From positions 3,576 to 15,527 of the forward strand of contig JAQTRM010000026.1 in assembly GCA_028711825.1 (NCBI GenBank): 11,952 nucleotides of DNA, read 5' to 3'. The notes beneath the pieces were generated by a model. It had not been told where the DNA came from and did no database searches. It worked only from the letters and a program-made list of their open reading frames with translations. This stretch comes from Candidatus Omnitrophota bacterium. GTDB taxonomy: Bacteria; Omnitrophota; Gorgyraeia; Gygaellales; Profunditerraquicolaceae. Both the position numbers and the translations under genes were made by a program. How positions within the stretch are numbered: position 1 is the first letter of the stretch; each line of letters opens with the position of its first letter. Below, piece after piece: positions 7,181 through 11,952 of this stretch.

Positions 7181-7834
7181 TTAACCTATCATCAGGCCTT
7201 CGATACGGACTTCCATTACGCCGTTTCTTTTATTGACAAAATTCAGTAATCCGCTATGGCGCCACTGCAGCATGCACCGGCGCGGCATAAACCAATACCG
7301 CATACCGATTTTTAATTCCTTATTGCTGGATTTTACGATCCCCTCGTATGCCTCGGCGACGTAATATCCGATGTCTTTATGCTCCCCCGAACGGGGACCT
7401 AGCGGCCCGGTAACGCACCATGAGATAACCCCGTTTACCTGATCGACATCCATCACGACACCGCAATGTGTAACCGGACATCCGCAGGACATGCCCATCG
7501 GACGGCCGATAATAATATCTTTCGGTTTAATATCCAAATCCTTAACTCTTACCGGGTTATACGGCAGTATCGTTTCGCGCGGGCCGGGATCCCCCGGAAA
7601 AGTATCCAGAATAAAGTCATATTCCCTCCCCAGGGAATCTTTCCATAAAATGGAATTCTCTTCCGGCGCTCCTTCCGATTTTCCGCACCGGATTAGATGT
7701 ACGCACCGTTCTTTTTCGGCGGGATTTTTTAAGACAACTTCGGCGAACTCTGCGCAGGTTTTCCAGCCGCAAAGTCCACAATCCTTCCCTGGTAATTGTC
7801 TCAAAATTTCCTCAATTCGATTTCCGCCGTCCAT
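7181..7834 (-). CDS. Fe-S domain protein with second Cys cluster, function unknown
   Basis: This 217-residue soluble protein contains, at residues 19-44, the pattern C-x2-C-x4-C-x16-C (CGLCGWKTC, then a Cys after PAEKER). That matches the small 4Fe-4S domain found in RnfB and in the corrinoid Fe-S protein of acetyl-CoA synthase (FeS domain, PF04060 type). The remaining 170 residues are not a domain I can name. They include a second Cys-rich stretch, CGCPVTHC (Cys117, Cys119, Cys124), then Cys140 and Cys187, which could bind another cluster or metal. I chose the ATG at 7834 because AAAGGAG lies five bases upstream; a longer frame from 7894 would overlap the GTPase gene. It follows the GTPase gene by 10 nt and ends the three-gene set. 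A role as electron donor or metallocluster carrier for the ATPase/GTPase pair is inferred, not shown. Confidence 0.82.
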   Translation of the reverse strand: MDGGNRIEEILRQLPGKDCGLCGWKTCAEFAEVVLKNPAEKERCVHLIRCGKSEGAPEENSILWKDSLGREYDFILDTFPGDPGPRETILPYNPVRVKDLDIKPKDIIIGRPMGMSCGCPVTHCGVVMDVDQVNGVISWCVTGPLGPRSGEHKDIGYYVAEAYEGIVKSSNKELKIGMRYWFMPRRCMLQWRHSGLLNFVNKRNGVMEVRIEGLMIG

Positions 7835-7839
7835 TATCG

Positions 7840-7846
7840 CTCCTTT
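7840..7846 (-). promoter_or_regulatory. Strong ribosome binding site for the Fe-S protein gene
   Basis: On the minus strand AAAGGAG is followed by CGATA and then ATG at 7834. It decides the start against the longer in-frame ATG at 7894. It overlaps the last bases of the GTPase stop codon. Confidence 0.8.
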
Positions 7847-8546
7847 ATTCTCCGCGGTAAAAGATATCATTTTCCAGGGGCCGGACAACGCCAAAATGCC
7901 GCTGCCAGCCTACTTCTTTTTTCCCGACACATACAGTGCAGGTGCCTACCGGAGGATTACCGCGCAACACTAAAGAAGAGGCTATTTCGGGTGAAGCAAG
8001 GATCTTCTTTACCAAAGAATCAATCCCGATACCGTAAAGTGCGTTGGTCTCGCAAATCGAAACCCCGGCGGCTGCATCGATAACCCGGGCCCGAAAAACT
8101 TCCCGTTCGGCCTGAGAAATCAAATCTATCTTTGTCACTACCGCGATATCTGCTAAAGTCAGCATCGGCCCGATCTTCCTAGGCAGGTTCATACCGCTGG
8201 TAGCCTCCAAAACCACAATCCCCAGAGAACCTTCGATATAAGGAGAACAACGCAGGCATAAGCCAGCGGTCTCTACAAATAAAAAATCAGCTTTTTCTTT
8301 ACGCGCCCATTCTACGGCATCTCCCAGAACCATCACATTGCAATGATCCGGGCAAAGTTCACCGGAATAAACTTTTTTCACGGGTATGCCGAACTCCTTC
8401 TTAAACAATTCATCCTCGACCGCATACTGCACGTCGACCTTCAGATAGACCGGGTGGAACCCCTCCCGGATAACTTTTTTGACGACCTGTTTTAAAACCG
8501 TGGTCTTACCGGTAGTAGGGGGACCGGCACAAATAACCGCTTTCAT
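7845..8546 (-). CDS. HypB/UreG/CobW-like P-loop GTPase, putative metallochaperone
   Basis: This 233-residue G3E-like GTPase belongs to the group containing HypB, UreG and CobW, enzymes that use GTP to deliver metals or support metallocentre assembly. It shows Walker A GPPTTGKTT (8-16), a mid-region SGELCPDHC (61-69) where HypB and UreG carry their metal-binding Cys/His, Walker B FLFVETAG (88-95), and the guanine-specificity motif TKID (138-141). Three cysteine pairs are present: Cys65/Cys69, Cys97/Cys100 and Cys203/Cys206 (CTVC). The last is C-terminal and unusual for HypB or UreG. The ATG at 8546 overlaps the upstream ATPase stop as ATGA and has AAGGAG five bases before it. No hydrogenase or urease gene is nearby, so the client is unknown. 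GTPase assignment is strong; metal handling is inferred from family and cysteines. Confidence 0.87.
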   Translation of the reverse strand: MKAVICAGPPTTGKTTVLKQVVKKVIREGFHPVYLKVDVQYAVEDELFKKEFGIPVKKVYSGELCPDHCNVMVLGDAVEWARKEKADFLFVETAGLCLRCSPYIEGSLGIVVLEATSGMNLPRKIGPMLTLADIAVVTKIDLISQAEREVFRARVIDAAAGVSICETNALYGIGIDSLVKKILASPEIASSLVLRGNPPVGTCTVCVGKKEVGWQRHFGVVRPLENDIFYRGE

Positions 8547-9325
8547 CTTAGCTCCTTAAAGATATCTTCATCCAACCTCTCCCCGGAACGAATCAGTTTA
8601 CGGCAATGCAGGATCATATCGTCGAGTTTTTTTATCTCTTCGGCAACCTTGGCCTCACCGTCATGCGCTTCAATGATCTTTACCATCGCCCCATTCTGCA
8701 TCACCACCCGGAAATCCGATAAAAGCGCGATACGCGGATCGTGTGTCACAAAAATAAATATTTTTTCATACCCCCTTAACAGTTCCAGCGCTTTTGTCCG
8801 GTGAATCCCGGCATTTTCAATCTCATCCAAAAGGATAACCGGAGAATTACCGATGATCACCGCGTCGGCAATAAGCAAAGCCCTGGTCTGGCCTCCTGAT
8901 AATTCGGTCATCGCATTTTCCGGATCGATCGGTTCCCCGGTCAATTTATTTGAAAAGTCGATCGTCTCCTCGATAACCGACGATATATTATCACGGCGGC
9001 GAATCCCGGCATGAATTTTTAAAAATTCATTAACCGGCAGGTCGGAAAGAAAATTCGTATGCTGAGTGATAAAAGCAACCGGGTTCTTTGAAGGATCGTT
9101 GGTAAACTCTTCCGGCGCGGGGACGCCGTTGATCAAAACCTGGCGTTGAGTGGGGGTATTACGGTCGGCAAACAGCGCGATATCGTCAACCAGAGTAGTC
9201 TTGCCGGAACCCGTGGAACCTACCACGCTGATCACATCCCCCATTTTAAGGCTGATTTCGGCTACCGGCTCCGGCTGTCCGCTCTTACCCACTCCCCCTA
9301 AAATAGTCAATTTTTCGATATGCAT
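8543..9325 (-). CDS. Orphan ABC-type ATPase with no permease partner
   Basis: This 260-residue ABC ATPase has Walker A GSTGSGKTT (36-44), Q-loop Gln88 (AFITQHTNF), signature LSGGQ (142-146), Walker B VILLDE (163-168) with intact catalytic Glu168, and H-loop His195 (VTHD). The N terminus before Walker A (GGVGKSGQPEP) and the charged last 40 residues are not typical of importer ATPases. No membrane protein of an ABC transporter lies beside it; its partners are a GTPase and an Fe-S protein. It may therefore work as a soluble ATPase, as known for ABC proteins such as SufC or the methanogen component A2, rather than in transport. It starts 3 nt after the sulfatase-like gene stop with only a weak AAAG ribosome site, and its 3' end carries the AAGGAG that serves the GTPase gene. 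Confidence 0.88.
   Translation of the reverse strand: MHIEKLTILGGVGKSGQPEPVAEISLKMGDVISVVGSTGSGKTTLVDDIALFADRNTPTQRQVLINGVPAPEEFTNDPSKNPVAFITQHTNFLSDLPVNEFLKIHAGIRRRDNISSVIEETIDFSNKLTGEPIDPENAMTELSGGQTRALLIADAVIIGNSPVILLDEIENAGIHRTKALELLRGYEKIFIFVTHDPRIALLSDFRVVMQNGAMVKIIEAHDGEAKVAEEIKKLDDMILHCRKLIRSGERLDEDIFKELR
8552..8557 (-). promoter_or_regulatory. Ribosome binding site for the GTPase gene
   Basis: AAGGAG on the minus strand sits inside the last codons of the ABC ATPase gene, five bases before the ATG at 8546. With the ATGA stop/start overlap it points to translational coupling of ATPase and GTPase. Confidence 0.75.
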
Positions 9326-9328
9326 ACT

Positions 9329-10738
9329 TTAGTATTCTTTTATCTTGAGGACTTTTTTTATCATCCGGCGGTGATATTCCTCGCCGCTGCCCATCTCTTT
9401 AAGCCATCCAAAAAGTTCTTGTTCCAACTCGTAAGCGGCCCTTTTCTTAACGCCTGCCAGGTTATTTAACTCCCGAGGGTCATCCTTTAAATTATAAAGC
9501 TCCTTATTACCGGTGTCCAGCGAATAAATAAACTTTAAACCCTCCGGGGTCCGCACAGAACGCTTGCTTACATAGAAACGGTAATCCGTCTCGGAAAATG
9601 CCTTAAGTTCCTGCTTTTTACCGTTTAAAGAAGGAATAAGGCTAACCCCCTGCATTTGCTTCCTGACCTGATCCGAAACTTTTATTCCCAGCAAATCCAG
9701 AACAGTAGGCATTACATCGATCGCCCTTACCTGGCCTGTGATTACCGCCCCGCCTCTGGTCTGCGGCAGCCGGAATACCAAAGGAACACGGATCAGTTCT
9801 TCGTAGAGGGAGAACCCGTGATCAAACCGTTTATGCTCATAAAATTCCGTTCCGTGGTCGGAAAATAAAACAATAATCGTATTTTCCAGGAGGCCCATTT
9901 TATCCAGCGCATCGATAAAAAACCCGAAACGTTCGTCCACATCTTTTATCTTTTCATCATACAATGCCCGCCAAAAACGCACATCTTCATCCGTCAGCTC
10001 CACCGGCCTGCCTTCAAGCCCCTCCTCACGGATTCTCGCCTCTTCTTCTTTGCCTCCTTTTAACTCCCCGAGGTAAGGAGGATTCACGAATTCGCGGCTA
10101 AATCCCCCGGGAGGGTCAAATTGCCCATGGACATCATAACCGTGCAGAAAGATAAAAAACCTTTTTTTACCGTTCCGTTTGAGCCATTCCAAGGCAGCCG
10201 GGATACTTCTATCCATCCCCCCGAACTTCGGGCCTTCAAAATAAGTGTCAAATCCCTGCCCGTAACCAAAAACCGCCCCTACTCCGGCATCGCCGGTAAA
10301 TCCGCCGGTGCAATAACCATTTTCCCTTAAAACCTCGGCCAGGGTAACAACCTCCGGGGATAATTTTTTAAGGTTGGAAAAGATCTTTTCTTCCTCGGTA
10401 TAAGTAGAATATTTATTCAATAGCTTATGCTGTGAGGGGTATAAAGAAGTAAAATAGCTCATCGTCGAAGGAACCGTCCAGCTTGACTGAGCGACGGCGT
10501 TTTTGAATAAAAATCCGCCCTTAGTGATCCGGTCGATATTAGGTGTTGTATCACGAAAATACCCCAGGCATCCTGTATGCGCCGCCTGGAGCGCATCAAA
10601 AGAAACCAAGATGACATTATCGCCGGCATAAGCCCCCGGACTTACCCTGTTTCTACCCCGGCAGCCCTGAAGGCCTCCCGAAATAAACAATATTAAAAAC
10701 GGGATAAAAAATAAAAAAAGGCGCCTCTTTCTATTCAC
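9329..10738 (-). CDS. Sulfatase/alkaline-phosphatase superfamily lipoprotein with Thr nucleophile
   Basis: This 469-residue protein begins with a basic stretch (NRKRR), a hydrophobic core and the lipobox LQGC (23-26), so it is probably a lipoprotein acting outside the cytoplasm. The rest is a sulfatase-type domain: metal-binding ILVSFDA (Asp48), WTVPST (87-92) at the active-site helix, TSLYPSQH, HGYDVHG (199-205), LFSDHG (Asp294, His295), DHGFSLYEE (His307) and RVPLVF. Classical sulfatases carry Cys/Ser-x-Pro-x-Arg, with Cys or Ser converted to formylglycine. Here the aligned residues are Thr88, Pro90 and Thr92, so a sulfatase reaction is doubtful. Thr nucleophiles are known in phosphodiesterases and phosphoethanolamine transferases of the superfamily. 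The gene starts with GTG behind GGGAGGAG, overlaps the methyltransferase gene by 8 nt, and ends 3 nt before the ABC ATPase. Modification of a surface glycan or lipid is possible. Confidence 0.86.
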   Translation of the reverse strand: MNRKRRLFLFFIPFLILFISGGLQGCRGRNRVSPGAYAGDNVILVSFDALQAAHTGCLGYFRDTTPNIDRITKGGFLFKNAVAQSSWTVPSTMSYFTSLYPSQHKLLNKYSTYTEEEKIFSNLKKLSPEVVTLAEVLRENGYCTGGFTGDAGVGAVFGYGQGFDTYFEGPKFGGMDRSIPAALEWLKRNGKKRFFIFLHGYDVHGQFDPPGGFSREFVNPPYLGELKGGKEEEARIREEGLEGRPVELTDEDVRFWRALYDEKIKDVDERFGFFIDALDKMGLLENTIIVLFSDHGTEFYEHKRFDHGFSLYEELIRVPLVFRLPQTRGGAVITGQVRAIDVMPTVLDLLGIKVSDQVRKQMQGVSLIPSLNGKKQELKAFSETDYRFYVSKRSVRTPEGLKFIYSLDTGNKELYNLKDDPRELNNLAGVKKRAAYELEQELFGWLKEMGSGEEYHRRMIKKVLKIKEY

Positions 10739-11501
10739 CGCTCCTCCCTTTCCTTGCTTTAACGATAACCATCTTCATAGAATCAAAAATATCGCCATCT
10801 TCAAAACTGACCTGATGCAGTTTCCTGAACACTCCCGGGGCGCGGCGATAAGCCCCGATTATTTTTTTCTTTTCCTTCTGTCCGATCGCTCCGTTATTAA
10901 TCCAGCGGTGCACCGATTCCCTGGTAATATAATCATAAGATTCGATACTTTTAAACCCCTGCCCCCGCAGCAATCTCTTGAAATCTCCGGGAAGAAAAAA
11001 GTTTTTCCTGGAGGGGTTACGCCATTTTTGTATGAAAAAAGCGGTTCTTTTATCCGATTCACCGTAAGCCGCCAAGTGACATAACACAACCCTGCCGCCC
11101 GGTTTCAACACCCTTTTTATCTCGGCCAGCACCGCCCCGGTATCCATAAATTGCATACCTTGGCGGCAGACGCAAGCATCAAAAACATTATCCCTGAAAG
11201 GAAGCCTTTCGGCGCAAGCTAAAAGTATCTCATCCGCGCACCCTCCAGCCCGGCGGGCCATCTGGGGGCATGTATCAATCCCTATCACATATCCGCAGCG
11301 GCCTAAAAAATCCTGCGAAATCTTACCGGTGCCGACGGCAATATCAAGAACTTTACCCCTGTTTCCGGATTCCGCAAGCCTGCGGATTTTTTCTATCAAA
11401 AGACGGTCTCCGACCCATCCGGACGAACAATTATAATTACGGGCTCTTTTAACAAAATGCGCCAGGGGATTGCTCTCTTTTTCTGAGAACTCTTTACTCA
11501 A
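10731..11501 (-). CDS. Class I SAM-dependent methyltransferase (UbiE/Methyltransf_11-like)
   Basis: This 256-residue enzyme would transfer a methyl group from S-adenosylmethionine. Motif I is VLDIAVGTG (51-59), with the acidic residue after strand 2 at Asp76 (GIDTCPQM). Next come CAERLPFRDNVFD (96-108) and VLKPGGRVVL (131-140), the usual order for Methyltransf_11 proteins. The C-terminal 100 residues are a substrate-recognition part with no feature I can assign. The start is a TTG at 11501 that overlaps the radical SAM gene stop by 8 nt, with an AGAG/AGGA-rich stretch upstream. No in-frame ATG occurs before motif I, so the TTG is well supported. The gene is sandwiched between a radical SAM enzyme and an extracytoplasmic lipoprotein in one overlapping operon. 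The substrate is unknown; quinone methylation is less likely in this context. Confidence 0.9.
   Translation of the reverse strand: MSKEFSEKESNPLAHFVKRARNYNCSSGWVGDRLLIEKIRRLAESGNRGKVLDIAVGTGKISQDFLGRCGYVIGIDTCPQMARRAGGCADEILLACAERLPFRDNVFDACVCRQGMQFMDTGAVLAEIKRVLKPGGRVVLCHLAAYGESDKRTAFFIQKWRNPSRKNFFLPGDFKRLLRGQGFKSIESYDYITRESVHRWINNGAIGQKEKKKIIGAYRRAPGVFRKLHQVSFEDGDIFDSMKMVIVKARKGRSGE
10741..10748 (-). promoter_or_regulatory. Strong ribosome binding site supporting a GTG start
   Basis: GGGAGGAG on the minus strand lies two bases before the GTG at 10738, inside the end of the methyltransferase gene. It supports GTG as the true start of the lipoprotein gene, directly before the basic signal-peptide residues. 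Confidence 0.7.
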
Positions 11502-11952
11502 AACAAGGCTCTCTTTCCTTGGTAATATTCCAAACCTGGTGAAAATAATCCCTTAAAACCCCCTCCTGCAGCCCGGTAAGGTTGATAATCTTGTCGTCGT
11601 TATCGCTGACCTTCCTTTCGGAAAGCATCTCCAGGAATTCCACGACGTCTTTTATCTTTCCGGAATCACAGGCATAACGGTAAAGGCTCGTCCCGGGAAA
11701 AGGCACCAGGTATTTTACCAGCGGCAGGAAACGGCTCTTCTTTATAAAATCCACCATTCTCTTCAAAGATCCCTCAGTCTCCCCGTAGAGGCCGACGATA
11801 AAAAGACCCCTTACCGATAAACCGGCATCGATAGCGGTCTGAACCCCGATATCGATATCGGCGATAGAAATATTCTTCCGGTTCGCGTCCAGGATAGACT
11901 GCTCGTAAGATTCGATACCAAACCATATCCCCAGGCATCCGGTATCTTTAAG
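11494..11952 (-). CDS. Radical SAM enzyme, C-terminal part (5' end outside window)
   Basis: The frame is open from the right edge to a TAA at 11496-11494, giving 152 residues of the C-terminal half. The visible segment holds the later part of a radical SAM barrel: GIWFGIESYEQSIL, KNISIADIDIG, AIDAGLSVRGLFIVGLYGET and then MVDFIKK. This is the pattern of the large group of radical SAM proteins often carrying an N-terminal B12-binding domain. The CxxxCxxC cluster motif and any B12 domain would lie upstream, outside the window. The tail after the barrel (PFPGTSLYRYA onwards) is the usual C-terminal extension of such proteins. An internal ATG at 11766 is not the start, because homologous-looking sequence continues upstream of it. 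The stop overlaps the methyltransferase TTG start. Confidence 0.88.
   Translation of the reverse strand, partial: LKDTGCLGIWFGIESYEQSILDANRKNISIADIDIGVQTAIDAGLSVRGLFIVGLYGETEGSLKRMVDFIKKSRFLPLVKYLVPFPGTSLYRYACDSGKIKDVVEFLEMLSERKVSDNDDKIINLTGLQEGVLRDYFHQVWNITKEREPCFE

Noticed and set aside
7835..7894. ATG at 7894 as start of the Fe-S protein
   Set aside because: It would overlap the GTPase gene by 50 bases and has no ribosome site, while the ATG at 7834 has AAAGGAG at ideal spacing.
7491..8083. Plus-strand frames of 160 and 95 codons opposite the Fe-S and GTPase genes
   Set aside because: The minus-strand genes have motifs and good ribosome sites; the plus-strand products look like reverse-complement artefacts with no domain.
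8543..9325. ABC ATPase as part of a metal or cobalamin importer
   Set aside because: No permease or binding-protein gene lies in the neighbourhood; the flanking genes encode a soluble GTPase, an Fe-S protein and a lipoprotein enzyme.

Overview
The window looks like part of a Gram-negative, probably anaerobic, bacterial genome of moderate GC content. It holds twelve protein genes, all on the minus strand, so transcription runs from position 11952 down to 1. The outer-envelope clues are an O-antigen ligase-type protein, a Wzm/Wzt-type ABC glycan exporter and a lipoprotein signal. The anaerobe clues are a radical SAM enzyme and Fe-S/metallochaperone-like proteins. The overall style recalls uncultivated lineages such as Omnitrophota or other PVC/Elusimicrobia-like groups, but that is a low-confidence inference because no marker gene is present. 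No rRNA, tRNA, CRISPR or IS element was seen.

Region A (11952 to 9329, in reading order): the C-terminal half of a radical SAM enzyme, a class I SAM-dependent methyltransferase, and a lipoprotein of the sulfatase/alkaline-phosphatase superfamily. Both junctions are 8-nt overlaps. The lipoprotein lacks the formylglycine cysteine and has Thr at the nucleophile position.

Region B (9325 to 7181): a compact three-gene set formed by an orphan ABC-type ATPase without permease, a HypB/UreG/CobW-like GTPase with three Cys pairs, and a protein with an N-terminal four-Cys Fe-S domain followed by a conserved-looking domain with a second Cys cluster. The genes are coupled by an ATGA overlap and a 10-nt gap, with strong ribosome binding sites. 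This trio is the best candidate in the window for an undescribed system. A nucleotide-driven metallocentre or corrinoid maturation/reactivation module is a reasonable hypothesis, but the substrate cannot be read from the sequence.

Region C (7076 to beyond 1): a surface-polysaccharide locus. It contains a Wzy_C-type ligase/polymerase, a 163-bp gap, a GT4 glycosyltransferase, a WecA/MraY-family sugar-phosphate transferase, a UDP-galactopyranose-mutase-like flavoprotein, an ABC-2 permease and its ATPase. The last five genes overlap at every junction and form one translationally coupled operon. A lipid-linked glycan would be started by the WecA-like enzyme, extended by GT4, exported by Wzm/Wzt and ligated or polymerised by the Wzy_C protein. 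Three oddities stand out: the WecA-like enzyme has Asn for Asp in its GDxGS motif; the exporter ATPase has Asp for the catalytic Glu after Walker B; and the same ATPase carries a long unfamiliar C-terminal domain followed by perfect 45-bp tandem repeats that run off the left edge of the window.
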